DNA from: Grimontia sedimenti
GTDB taxonomy: Bacteria; Pseudomonadota; Gammaproteobacteria; Enterobacterales; Vibrionaceae
DNA: 64,000 bases
Assembly: GCF_011045095.1 (NCBI RefSeq)
Contig: NZ_JAALDL010000008.1
Span: forward strand, 1-64,000
Reading direction: 5' to 3'
In this document: positions 15,301 to 25,000 of the stretch, in pieces
Layout: each line of letters opens with the position of its first letter
Numbering within the stretch: position 1 is the first letter of the stretch
The notes under the pieces: generated by a model
Told to the model about the DNA's origin: nothing
Databases searched by the model: none
The model's input: only the letters and a program-made list of their open reading frames with translations
Translations under genes and position numbers: made by a program

Positions 15301-16527
15301 ATGAGTCTGTCAGACCACCCTCTCTGGCGTAAGCCTCAACACCATTTGGACAGCGGTCATGCCAGTGATCATGTTCACTGGCTTGAGCTGTTCTATGACC
15401 TGGTGCATGTAGTTTCTATCTTCGTTCTGGGCAATTACCTCAGCCATCATCTTAGTGTGGAAGGCTTTGCCATCTTTGCCATGCTGTTTGTGGTGGTGTG
15501 GTTCGCCTGGTTCGATCTCAGCCTGTTTAACTCGCTGTACGTGAGTACAGATATTCGCCACCGATTGGTGATGGCAGCACAGATCTTAACGGTGATGTTG
15601 ATGACCTCGTCGATCCATTCGATCGACCATGGCGGTTGGGCGTTTTTTGCCGTCGGTTACGCGCTGAACCGTTTTATCATTGCATATCTTTATCGCAGGG
15701 CGAGGAAAGTGGGGGATTCTGAGGAGTCTCTGCCTTGTGAAATGTCCCGTAACTACGGGATTGCTTCCGCCATTTTTGCAGTCAGCGCTTTCCTGCCTCA
15801 GCCCTATGGTTACATCCTGTTTGGTATTGGCATGCTGGTGATTTGGGCGCTTTTCGTTATGCCTAAAATCGGCATTATCCGCCATGATCGATTGGTACCA
15901 AGACTTGGTCATATGGCAGAGCGCTTTGCCTTGCTGCTCTTGATTGTGGTGGGTGAGGGCTTCTTCAAACTGATCATAACACTGTCGGAATATGGCGTGT
16001 CTAATGTATCGCCAGATGTGTTTGTTAACTACGTTATTGGCGGGTTCTCGTTGCTGGTGATGTGCTGGATTTACTTCGACTTTGCAGGCAACGGAAAACC
16101 ACGAAGCACAGATCCTAAAACCATGATGCAGTGGACGTTATCTCACCTCTTGCTTATGTTGTCTGCGGTATGTGTGGGTGTGGCTTTGTCTGCTGAAGTG
16201 AAAGTGGGCTTCTGGGATCACTACCCGTTCAAGTATGCAGTCATTGGTTGTCTGGGTCTGGCTGGCTATCTCTATGCGTTGCTTCTTATTCAGAATGTGA
16301 TTGAAGAGCGTACGGCACACCAATTTGCGACCGCTAAAATCCGCATGGTGGGCATTGGCCTATCCTTTGTGGCGCTAGCGATTGTCGCTTTTGTTCCGGC
16401 ACTCATCGGCAACTTCGTTTGGGGTGCAGCGCTGATTTCTCAGGCGGTGATCCCAATGCGAAATGCGTATGTCGCGATATCAGCGGCCGACACGCAAGCC
16501 AAAACTGAAGTGGAAGATGCGGGTTAA
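15301..16527 (+). CDS. Low-temperature-requirement protein A (LtrA) family membrane protein
   Basis: 408 residues from the ATG at 15301 (a GTG lies two codons earlier). The N-terminal 'HVHWLELFYDLVHVVSIFVLG' region, here spanning residues 25-45, is the hallmark of LtrA proteins. About ten to twelve hydrophobic helices follow, with 'RFALLLLIVVGEGFFKLI' as the second conserved block. The family function is not established. Its stop overlaps the next start as TAATG, so it is translationally coupled to a potassium channel gene. Confidence 0.88.
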   Translation: MSLSDHPLWRKPQHHLDSGHASDHVHWLELFYDLVHVVSIFVLGNYLSHHLSVEGFAIFAMLFVVVWFAWFDLSLFNSLYVSTDIRHRLVMAAQILTVMLMTSSIHSIDHGGWAFFAVGYALNRFIIAYLYRRARKVGDSEESLPCEMSRNYGIASAIFAVSAFLPQPYGYILFGIGMLVIWALFVMPKIGIIRHDRLVPRLGHMAERFALLLLIVVGEGFFKLIITLSEYGVSNVSPDVFVNYVIGGFSLLVMCWIYFDFAGNGKPRSTDPKTMMQWTLSHLLLMLSAVCVGVALSAEVKVGFWDHYPFKYAVIGCLGLAGYLYALLLIQNVIEERTAHQFATAKIRMVGIGLSFVALAIVAFVPALIGNFVWGAALISQAVIPMRNAYVAISAADTQAKTEVEDAG

Positions 16528-17276
16528 TGCAGGTGCAAGCGGTCGACAAAAAGCTGCCGGAATCCATCACGCCTTTTCAAATCGCGGTGCTGGTGCTTTC
16601 TGTATTTGTCGTGCTTTCGCTGATGGTGGAAATTCTGTTCCCACTCTCTGCTGAAACGCGACAGATCCTGCTATATGTAGACACCCTGATCTGCGGGGTG
16701 TTCTTCATCGATTTCGTTCAACAGTTCCGCGCAGCAGAATCCAAGCTGCAATATATGAAATGGGGATGGCTGGATTTGATTTCCTGCATTCCTTTGATGG
16801 ACGTGAACCAATTTGCCCGTATTCTTCGTGTGGTGCGTCTGGTTAGGGCCATCAAGTCGATATCCATGATTACCCATGCCATCAGTGAAAATAAAGCGTC
16901 GTCCTCACTCCATTTTCTGATTGCGACTTCGCTGATCATGATGGTGTTTGGTTCTATCTACGTGCTTTCTCTTGAGCGCGGCATGCCGGGCGCAAACATC
17001 CAGACGGCGGCAGACGCATTTTGGTGGACTTTCATTACCATCACGACCGTAGGTTATGGCGATTTCTATCCCGTGACTTTCGAAGGAAGAATTGTCGCCA
17101 TTATGCTGATCACTATGGGGGTGGGCATGTTTGGCAGCTTTACCGCGGTGTTTGCTTCTTGGCTGATTGCTGAGCCGAAGGACAACAACTCGCCGGCATT
17201 GGAAGCAGAAGTGCAATCTCTGAGGAAAGAGATTCAGGAGCTAAAAGCGCTGCTAAAAGACAACAAAGGCGTCTAA
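16527..17276 (+). CDS. Voltage-gated potassium channel (Kv-type, 6 TM)
   Basis: 249 residues. The ion-transport domain has an S4-like helix with spaced arginines ('RILRVVRLVRAIKS'), a pore loop and the selectivity filter TVGYGD. A C-terminal coiled coil ('EAEVQSLRKEIQELKALL') probably promotes tetramer assembly. No cyclic-nucleotide or RCK domain is visible. The start is coupled to the ltrA-like gene by a 1-nt overlap, suggesting that the two membrane proteins act together, perhaps in membrane potential or ion stress. Confidence 0.93.
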   Translation: MQVQAVDKKLPESITPFQIAVLVLSVFVVLSLMVEILFPLSAETRQILLYVDTLICGVFFIDFVQQFRAAESKLQYMKWGWLDLISCIPLMDVNQFARILRVVRLVRAIKSISMITHAISENKASSSLHFLIATSLIMMVFGSIYVLSLERGMPGANIQTAADAFWWTFITITTVGYGDFYPVTFEGRIVAIMLITMGVGMFGSFTAVFASWLIAEPKDNNSPALEAEVQSLRKEIQELKALLKDNKGV

Positions 17277-17293
17277 CCAGACGCCTTTATTTT
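17265..17293 (+). terminator. Terminator after the potassium channel gene
   Basis: AAAGGCGTCT (17265-17274) pairs with AGACGCCTTT (17279-17288), loop AACC, followed by ATTTTT. The stop codon lies inside the left stem. Confidence 0.88.
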
Positions 17294-17311
17294 TCGTGTA
17301 AACAGCTCTTC

Positions 17312-17938
17312 TTATCGTTGGGTCAGTGCCAACTTGATACCCAGCCCGACAAACAAGGTTCCCGTTACCCGGTTAAACCAGCGGATAAATGCAAGCTTTG
17401 CCAAGGTTTGCTTCATCAACTTTGCCGCACCACCATAAAACATCAAAGAGCCAAAAGAGATAGCCATAAAGCTCAGCGTCATGATGAAAAACTGCGGTGC
17501 GACAGGCGCGTTGGTATCCAGAAACTGCGGAAAGAACGAAGCAAAAAAGACGATGGCTTTAGGGTTGGTTATCGCCAGTAGCAAACTTTCGCCAAAGTAA
17601 TGGTGATAGCGCTTATTCGGTTTTTCACCCTCTTCAACTTTTGAATTGCCTATTCGACTTGAGCGAAAAATCTTGATGCCAAGGTAGATGAGATAAATGG
17701 CGCCTATGGCTTTAAAGACAGTAAAGACGAGGGATGATGTCATCAAGAGTGCGCCCAAGCCAAGCATAGACACCACTGAGAGAATGAACAGCCCGACGAT
17801 ATTGGCAAAGCTTGAGGTGGCAACCACTGACATTTTTCCCGTGAGACCATTACGGATGGCCAGCAAAATAGCGGGCCCCGGGCTGGTGACATAGAAAAAT
17901 GAAACGAAAAGATAAAGCAGAAAAGTCTCTAGCTGCAT
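17312..17938 (-). CDS. LysE/RhtB-family amino-acid exporter
   Basis: 208 residues from the ATG at 17938, preceded by GGAGGAG; a GTG three codons earlier is possible. The family signature 'SPGPAILLAIRNGL' follows the first helix, and there are about six transmembrane segments with 'NPKAIVFFASFFPQF' in the middle. Members export amino acids or homoserine-lactone-like compounds; the substrate here cannot be inferred. It converges with the potassium channel gene and may share its terminator. Confidence 0.93.
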   Translation of the reverse strand: MQLETFLLYLFVSFFYVTSPGPAILLAIRNGLTGKMSVVATSSFANIVGLFILSVVSMLGLGALLMTSSLVFTVFKAIGAIYLIYLGIKIFRSSRIGNSKVEEGEKPNKRYHHYFGESLLLAITNPKAIVFFASFFPQFLDTNAPVAPQFFIMTLSFMAISFGSLMFYGGAAKLMKQTLAKLAFIRWFNRVTGTLFVGLGIKLALTQR

Positions 17939-17970
17939 GAAAAGCACTCCTCCATAAGCGTTGGGAGGCT

Positions 17971-18429
17971 TTATAGATCCAGATAAAGCCTCAACATGTC
18001 TTTATGTTGAACCCCATTTTCCCAAATAGGCTCATCATAGTTGTCTAAAAAATGGTCTTTGACAACATCAAATACCCGAAAGCCCATTCGCTGGTAGAAA
18101 GTGAGCTGATAACCAAACGTACCCGTACCTAATTCCAGCCTTTTCATGTCTTTGGCACGAACGAATTGGATCATGTATCGAAGCAGTTGTGTGCCACAGC
18201 CTTTGCCCTGAAAGTCTGGGGACACCGCAATGTTAAATAGCTCCGCACGTTGGTTACCGATAGGCTTGACCACGCATGCTGCGACCACATTGTCATCAGA
18301 TGTTGCAATGACACACCAAGAATCAAGTAGATAAGAGGCGATGCTGGATGCTGATGGATCCGCTTCGAGGAGCAGTGACGCAGGAATATGTTGGGGTGTT
18401 ACTTCGCTGAAAGTGATATTAGCAGGCAT
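17971..18429 (-). CDS. GNAT-family N-acetyltransferase
   Basis: 152 residues. The acetyl-CoA loop is visible in 'IAVSPDFQGKGCGTQLLRYM' (motif A: V-x-P-x-x-Q-G-x-G-x-G), followed by motif B 'FYQRMGFRVFDVV'. The substrate is unknown. It sits 33 bp upstream of the lysE-like gene on the same strand and is probably cotranscribed with it. Confidence 0.92.
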   Translation of the reverse strand: MPANITFSEVTPQHIPASLLLEADPSASSIASYLLDSWCVIATSDDNVVAACVVKPIGNQRAELFNIAVSPDFQGKGCGTQLLRYMIQFVRAKDMKRLELGTGTFGYQLTFYQRMGFRVFDVVKDHFLDNYDEPIWENGVQHKDMLRLYLDL

Positions 18430-18516
18430 CTGATAGATACCTTTTCATAGTAATTTTAAACATCGTAGAAATAAGCATAAATATCCTTTTTGTCGAGCAT
18501 GGCTCTGTCCTTTGGC

Positions 18517-18928
18517 TTATCCATCACCAGATAGGACTGCGTAGAGCGGCTCACCGGTTTTCGCGCAACGAAATTCGACCGTATTCCCCTATGGGTCGCT
18601 AAGGTAAAGATCATTGCCAACACTTTCTGAACGATAGCGAGCGGTGAATTCAACATGCTCAACACCATGTTGGTCTAGATGCGCAATAATTTTGTCTTCG
18701 TCCAGTGGAGAAATCAGTAGACAAAGATGGTCAACACTCTTCTCTGTCTCTTCTGGTGCTCCACCACCTTGTCGTCCCAGTTGACTATGAATATCGACAA
18801 TATCAATCAAGGCATTGCCCGCGCGCAAATGGGTCAGCAAACCACGGAACGCCAGTATAAATTGCGATCATTGCCTCGCGTTTTTCAGTTCTGAGAACCA
18901 GATGATCTATGCCCAGAATGTTAAGCAT
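18517..18928 (-). pseudogene. Broken VOC (glyoxalase-like) family gene
   Basis: An ATG at 18928 opens a VOC-type protein ('MLNILGIDHLVLRTEKREAM'), but the frame is lost near 'YTGVP', and homologous sequence resumes in another frame as 'LTHLRAGNALIDIVDIHSQ'. Spacing suggests that about 15 codons are also missing at that point. A TAG then interrupts 'LYLSDP-stop-GNTVEFR', where VOC proteins read through with an acidic residue. With a deletion/frameshift and a nonsense codon, the gene looks inactive. Confidence 0.8.
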
Positions 18929-18987
18929 GATTCCTCTTGAATGCGGTGACGCGACGTGTGCCTCGAAATATGGACTTTTTGCGCGGA

Positions 18988-19281
18988 TTACAGAGACGTA
19001 ATGGGCAAGCTGCGGCGACGTGCTTTGGATTTATACCATGTTTCTTTTAAGCACCATCCAAGAGTACTAAGGAGTACAGATAGGGTGGTGAACATCAGTA
19101 TTTGCGTTGGAAATTGGAGGAAAAATGCTTCAACGCCTGAATTGGGTTCGTAAAGGAATAGCGAAGCCAGACGCGATGACAACAGAACGATGGTAAGGAA
19201 CAAAGCGGTACGGACGATGTAAGAGAACTTTCCATAGCGGCGTTCTTCTCCCCATCGATAAAAGCGTTTGTCGAGTTCCAT
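18988..19281 (-). CDS. Small two-helix membrane protein of unknown function
   Basis: 97 residues. Two hydrophobic segments are visible (about 24-45, 'IVRTALFLTIVLLSSRLASL', and about 57-77, 'FPTQILMFTTLSVLLSTLGW'), with basic residues at both ends. I do not recognise the family. It has no clear operon partner: the VOC pseudogene lies 60 bp downstream and fdhD ends 93 bp upstream. Coding is supported only by length and composition. Confidence 0.55.
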   Translation of the reverse strand: MELDKRFYRWGEERRYGKFSYIVRTALFLTIVLLSSRLASLFLYEPNSGVEAFFLQFPTQILMFTTLSVLLSTLGWCLKETWYKSKARRRSLPITSL

Positions 19282-19373
19282 ATTCGTTCCGGATTTTCAA
19301 TTAAAACATTGATGCGAAAGAATAAAACGAACCTTTAACTTTTTGCATTGCGAGTTGTAAATTTGCGAGTGAC

Positions 19374-20201
19374 TCAGCGGGACGCACGGTTAAAAAAGCG
19401 CGGTGCATCCTGCCTTGGGAGATGAACGAGGTTTAGGTTAGCTTCAATCGCGGTGTTTACCGCCAGAGAAGTTGGCGTGCCGAGCGTAATCAGTGTGGCG
19501 ACACCAGATAACACCGCTTTTTGCACCAATTCGATGCTGCAACGACTGGTGACCAGTAAGGCTTGAGTCGGTGCCAGCGCTTTGCTTCGGATTGCCGTTC
19601 CCAGTGCTTTATCCAGCGCATTATGGCGGCCGATATCTTCCCGGCACAGCAAAATCCCGCCTTGTTCATTGACCAGCATCGCTGCGTGAATGGCACCGCT
19701 GATATGTCCCAAAGACTGCCACTGACGGAGAGACTCCCTCAGCTTGAGGATGCTGTCGTTGTTGAGAGTATCGATATATGGCAAGGGTTCAAATGTCGGT
19801 ATGGCGTGTTCGAGAGATTCTGTACCGCAAATCCCGCACCCCGTGCGACCAGCCAAATGACGCTTCGTGAGGGAAAGTCTCGCCTGTGCGCGGTTGGCAA
19901 GCTGCACATTCGCAATCAGCGCGTCGTCTTTCTGTTCGATGTTGATGTCGTGGATTTCGCTACCACTTCGGATAATCCGCTCACTGAAAGAAAAACCATA
20001 TATGAAATCTTCAATATCCTGTGGTGTCACCATCATCACTGCGTGGCTGATACTGTTGTAGCTGATGGCCAGTGGCGTTTCAGTCGGCAGGGTTGCAAAC
20101 GAAGTGACCTGACTCTCGTCATCAATGTAATGATGCAGCGAGTGGGGAGGAAGTGGCGCATCCGGCTGCGCTTCGTCATCTTTCATTTTGCGATTGGTCA
20201 T
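19374..20201 (-). CDS. fdhD: FdhD, formate dehydrogenase sulfurtransferase/accessory protein
   Basis: 275 residues. The catalytic cysteine pair is in 'GRTGCGICGTESL' (C122 and C125) and the family block 'CREDIGRHNALDKALG' is present. FdhD transfers sulfur from IscS to the molybdenum cofactor of formate dehydrogenase. No formate dehydrogenase gene is nearby; instead it is divergent from sarcosine oxidase genes. Sarcosine demethylation releases a one-carbon unit that can be oxidised to formate, so the pairing is metabolically sensible. Confidence 0.95.
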   Translation of the reverse strand: MTNRKMKDDEAQPDAPLPPHSLHHYIDDESQVTSFATLPTETPLAISYNSISHAVMMVTPQDIEDFIYGFSFSERIIRSGSEIHDINIEQKDDALIANVQLANRAQARLSLTKRHLAGRTGCGICGTESLEHAIPTFEPLPYIDTLNNDSILKLRESLRQWQSLGHISGAIHAAMLVNEQGGILLCREDIGRHNALDKALGTAIRSKALAPTQALLVTSRCSIELVQKAVLSGVATLITLGTPTSLAVNTAIEANLNLVHLPRQDAPRFFNRASR

Positions 20202-20264
20202 TCTCAGCCCTGAGCGGTGTGTATGTCACGAAGCATAGTGCCAACCAGTTTAACGCGTTGCCCC

Positions 20265-20293
20265 AAAGTGTAAAAAAGGTGACGTCACACTTT
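20265..20293. promoter_or_regulatory. Candidate operator between fdhD and soxB
   Basis: AAAGTGT (20265-20271) and ACACTTT (20287-20293) are perfect inverted arms 15 bp apart, and the perfect palindrome GTGACGTCAC (20279-20288) overlaps the right arm. They sit between the two divergent genes. The binding protein is unknown; the RpiR-family regulator downstream of the sox genes is one candidate. Confidence 0.45.
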
Positions 20294-20467
20294 GTCGCAA
20301 ACGCATTTCGGGCGGGCGCATTTGCACATTTCCCAGTGAGATCACCGCTTTACCATGCCTTTATACGGTGGCGTTTTTCCGCCTGACAGCAATGAAAAGA
20401 CTACACTTTTCAGTGCCGTGACAAATTCAGTGACGGCGTTAGATTTTCCGGAATTCAGGACAATGGA

Positions 20468-21718
20468 ATGACAGATTACTCAGGATTCGGGCTGTTTAAA
20501 CACGCGCTCACTTTCCATGAAAACTGGCAACGGGCATGGCGAAACCCGACGCCGAAACCTCTTTATGACGTGATCATTGTTGGCGGTGGTGGCCATGGTT
20601 TGGCAACGGCTTACTATCTTGCCAAGGAATGTGGCGTTAAGAATGTTGCAGTGGTGGAAAAAGGCTGGCTTGGTGGCGGTAACACGGCACGTAACACCAC
20701 CATTGTGCGTTCCAATTATTTGTGGGATGAAGCCGCACACCTCTACGAACACTCTCTCAAACTCTGGGAAGGTCTTTCCCAGGAGCTCAATTTTAACCTG
20801 ATGTTCAGTCAACGTGGCGTGTTGAACCTGGGGCACAATCTTCAGGACATGCGTGATATTGAACGTCGTGTTAGTGCAAACAGACTAAACGGTATCGACA
20901 GTGAAGTGCTGGACACCAAAGGGGTACAGGATTTAGTGCCACTTCTCGATTGCTCTGACAATGCACGATACCCAGTTCTAGGTGCGAGTTGGCAGCCAAG
21001 GGCTGGCGTGGCGCGACACGATGCCGTTGCCTGGGGTTATGCCCGCGCTGCCGATCAATTGGGTGTGGATTTAATTCAACAAACGGAAGTGACCGGTCTT
21101 CGTATTGAAGATGGCAAGGTGAAAGGTGTCGAAACCTCTCGCGGGTTTATCGGCGGGGAAAAAGTAGGTTGTGTGGTTGCAGGTAACTCGGGTGAGTTGG
21201 CGCGAATGGCGGGAATGACGATGCCACTGGAATCTCACCCTTTGCAGGCCATGGTATCTGAGCCTGTGAAGCCCTGTATCGACACTGTCATCATGTCTAA
21301 CGCTGTTCATGGCTACATCAGCCAGTCAGACAAAGGCGACTTGGTGATTGGTGCGGGTATCGACAGCTATAACGGCTTCGGTCAGCGCGGCTCTTTCCCA
21401 GTCATCGAACACACGATTTCAGCGATCATCGAGATGTTCCCTTTCCTCAGCCGTGTGCGAATGAACCGTCACTGGGGCGGGATTGTAGATACCTGCCCCG
21501 ATGCTTGCCCCATCATCAGTAAAACCGACATTCAAGGGCTCTACTTCAACTGTGGTTGGGGGACCGGGGGTTTTAAAGCCACACCTGGTTCGGGTCATGT
21601 GTTTGCTCACACTATCGCGAACGATTCGCCGCACCCTATCGCGGCACCATTTAACCTCAACCGTTTTGTAACGGGCCATCTGATTGACGAACACGGCGCT
21701 GCCGGTGTGGCGCATTAG
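20468..21718 (+). CDS. soxB: Sarcosine oxidase beta subunit
   Basis: 416 residues, the usual length. An FAD-binding Rossmann motif lies at residues 34-50 ('[18 protein letters not shown]'). H184 in '[13 protein letters not shown]' corresponds by context to the histidine that carries covalent FMN in heterotetrameric sarcosine oxidases. With alpha, gamma and delta it oxidises sarcosine to glycine, passing the methyl group to tetrahydrofolate or releasing formaldehyde. It is the first gene of the soxB-soxD-soxA operon, so glycine-betaine-derived carbon is the likely input. Confidence 0.96.
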   Translation: MTDYSGFGLFKHALTFHENWQRAWRNPTPKPLYDVIIVGGGGHGLATAYYLAKECGVKNVAVVEKGWLGGGNTARNTTIVRSNYLWDEAAHLYEHSLKLWEGLSQELNFNLMFSQRGVLNLGHNLQDMRDIERRVSANRLNGIDSEVLDTKGVQDLVPLLDCSDNARYPVLGASWQPRAGVARHDAVAWGYARAADQLGVDLIQQTEVTGLRIEDGKVKGVETSRGFIGGEKVGCVVAGNSGELARMAGMTMPLESHPLQAMVSEPVKPCIDTVIMSNAVHGYISQSDKGDLVIGAGIDSYNGFGQRGSFPVIEHTISAIIEMFPFLSRVRMNRHWGGIVDTCPDACPIISKTDIQGLYFNCGWGTGGFKATPGSGHVFAHTIANDSPHPIAAPFNLNRFVTGHLIDEHGAAGVAH

Positions 21719-21732
21719 GGAAAGGAACGCAG

Positions 21733-22029
21733 ATGCTACGGATTTATTGCCCCTACTGTGAAGAATACAGAGAAGAAGACGAATTCAGCTATGGCGGTGA
21801 AGCGCACATTGTTCGCCCGCTGGAACCCCAAGCCCTGAGCGATAAAGAATGGGGACACTACCTGTTCCATCGCAAGAACATTAAGGGCAGCCACCGCGAA
21901 ATGTGGTATCACGCCGCGGGCTGTCGCAAGTTCTTCAACGTGCAGCGAAACACAGTGACTTACAAGATTGAAGCGGTATACAAAATCGGTGAGTCCGCTC
22001 CCGAGGAGAATGGGGAGGCGGGTGCATGA
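21733..22029 (+). CDS. soxD: Sarcosine oxidase delta subunit
   Basis: 98 residues. 'LRIYCPYCEEYREEDEF' begins the protein with a CxxC pair, and 'HAAGCRKFFNVQRNT' supplies the later His/Cys that complete the zinc site. The length matches known delta subunits. It starts 15 bp after soxB, and its end overlaps the soxA start (ATGA), so the three genes are translationally coupled. Confidence 0.95.
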   Translation: MLRIYCPYCEEYREEDEFSYGGEAHIVRPLEPQALSDKEWGHYLFHRKNIKGSHREMWYHAAGCRKFFNVQRNTVTYKIEAVYKIGESAPEENGEAGA

Positions 22030-25000
22030 GCCAGGTTAACCGTTTAAGCGAAGGCGGACGTATAGACCGCAATTCCTCTTTCACATTTACTTTTGAAGGC
22101 AAAGTGTATCAGGGCCATAAAGGCGATACCTTGGCCTCCGCACTGCTTGCTAACGGCGTGAAAGTCGTGGGACGCAGTTTCAAATATCACCGTCCCCGCG
22201 GCATTTTGGGGGCAGGTGCAGAAGAGCCGAACGCGATTTTGCAGCTTGGTTCTAACGAAGCGACCTCTTTGCCAAATCAGCGCGCGACACAGACTGAGCT
22301 TTATGATGGCCTTACTGCCCGCGTTGCCAATGCCTGGCCAAGCCTTGATAAAGACTTTCTTTCCGTTGTGGGAAAAATTGGCGGTGCAATGATGCCTGCC
22401 GGCTTTTACTACAAGACCTTCATGTATCCGGAATCCCTTTGGCCGACCTACGAAAAGCAAATTCGTAAGGCGGCGGGGTTGGGTGAAATTCCACGCGCAA
22501 ACGATCCGGATCAATACGATCACATGCATCAGCATTGTGAAGTGCTGATTGTTGGCGGTGGCGCTGCAGGCCTGGTTGCGGCAAGACAGTTTCTGGGGTT
22601 AGGGCAGCGTGTTATCTTGGTGGATGAACAGTCAGAATTTGGCGGAAGCCTGCTGCATTGCCGCGAGAAGATAAATGGCAATCCTGCAACCGATTGGGTC
22701 GCTGAGACGCTTGAACTTCTCGAGGCTGACCATAACTTTATGCTGCTGCCAAGAAGCACCGCGTTTGGTTATTACGACCACAACTTTGTGGGTGTCGTGG
22801 AAAGGCTTACCGATCACTTGGGTGACGACGTTAACGGTGTTCGCCAGCGCATCCATCACATCCGCGCGGAGCATGTTTTGCTGGCCACGGGCGCGATAGA
22901 ACGGCCACTGGTCTTTGGTAATAACGATCTGCCAGGCAGCATGTTGGCTTCGGCAGTTCAGATTTATCTCCGTCGTTATGCGGTTGCACCGGGCAATGAG
23001 CTGATACTGATGACCACCAATGACGAAGCCTATGACGCGGCGATTGAGTGGCACAACAGTGGCAAGACGGTTGTTGCTATTGTGGATACACGTACCTTCT
23101 CTGATGGCGATCGTGTTAAAGAAGCCAAGGCTTTGGGCATTACCGTCATGCACGGTCATGCCGTAACCAGCCTCCAAGGTGGCAGCCATGTCACTGGTGC
23201 GGAAGTGGCTGCTATCGACCGTGATGGAAAGAGTGTTACGGGTGCAATGAAAGTGCTGAGCTGCGATACGGTGGCGACCAGCGGCGGCTGGAGTCCTGCG
23301 CTACACCTAAGTTGTCACACGGGTGGCCGACCGACTTGGCGTGATGACATTGCTGGATTCGTGCCTTCAAATACCGTTGAAGGAATGGATTACGCAGGTG
23401 CTGTTAATGGAGAAATCACACTGCTGGACGTGATTCAGGACGGCGCTGCAAAAGCCAAAGTCATTGCAGACGCGCTGGGCGCAGAGCTCGCCGAAACGAC
23501 CGTTCCTGTCGTCGACACTATGCAAACCGACCCTGCTATGGCGATGTACTTGGTGCCTTACCGTTTACCGGTCAGCCGCGCGCCCAAACAGTTTGTCGAT
23601 TTTCAGAATGATGTTACCGCTGCGGGTATCGAGCTTGCGGTTCGTGAAGGTTACGAATCCATCGAGCACATCAAACGCTACACCGCGATGGGCTTTGGTA
23701 CCGATCAGGGGAAAACGGGCAATATTAACGGTATGGCGATTGCTGCCAATGCAATGGGTAAATCCATTGCTGAAACCGGGACCACCATTTTCCGTCCCAT
23801 GTATACGCCCGTCACCTTTGGTGCATTGGCGGGGCAGCATGTCGGCAAACTGTTCGATCCGGCGCGATATACCGCGATGCACGAGTGGCATGTCAAAGAA
23901 GGCGCGTTGTTTGAAAATGTGGGCCAATGGAAGCGCCCTTGGTATTACCCGAAGAACGGCGAAACCATGGATGAAGCCCTGGCGCGTGAGTGTAAGGCAA
24001 CCCGCGAAAGTGTCGGTATTTTGGATGCCTCCACACTCGGTAAAATCGATATTCAGGGTAAAGATGCCCGTGAATTCCTGAACCGCATTTATACCAATGG
24101 CTGGGACAAACTGGCACCGGGACGTTGTCGCTATGGCCTGATGTGTCACGAAGACGGCATGGTGTTTGATGATGGCGTGACATCCTGCATTTCAGATTCT
24201 CACTTCATCATGACAACCACATCGGGTGGTGCAGCAGGTGTGCTGCAATGGCTGGAAGTGTGGCATCAAACCGAATGGCCAGAGCTTGAAGTCTACTTCA
24301 CCAGTGTGACGGACCAATGGGCGACCATGACGATTTCCGGTCCAAATTGCCGCAATGTGCTGCGTCAGTTGGTTGGCGATGAAGATGTCTCTGAAGAGGC
24401 TATGCCGTTCATGAGCTGGAAGCCGATGAAAGTGGCAGGCGTGGATGCCCGCGTTTTCCGCATCAGTTTCACGGGCGAGCTATCGTTCGAAATTAACGTG
24501 AATGCGAACTACGGCCTTTACGTGTGGGAGCAGGTGATGAAAGCGGGTGAAGCTTATAACATCACCCCTTACGGCACGGAAACCATGCACATTCTGCGTG
24601 CAGAAAAAGGCTTTATCATCGTGGGACAGGATACCGATGGCTCGGTGACGCCGCAGGATCTCAATATGGGTTGGATTACCGGTAAGCAGAAAACTTACAG
24701 CTTCCTGGGTCGTCGATCCTGGTCACGGGAGGACACTTCCAGAACTGACAGGAAACAGCTGGTAGGCCTGAAATGTGTAGAATCGCACAAGGTTATTCCA
24801 GAAGGGGCACAGGCAGTAGATAACCCTGACCAACCTGTTCCAATGACCATGGTGGGGCATGTCTCCTCTTCATACTTCAGTGCCGTATTGGGGCATTCCA
24901 TTGCATTTGGTCTCATAAAAGATGGTCTTAACCGCATGGGGGAATATGTTTACTTCCCATTGGCGAATGGCAAGACACTCAAGGCGGAGATTTGCAGCTC

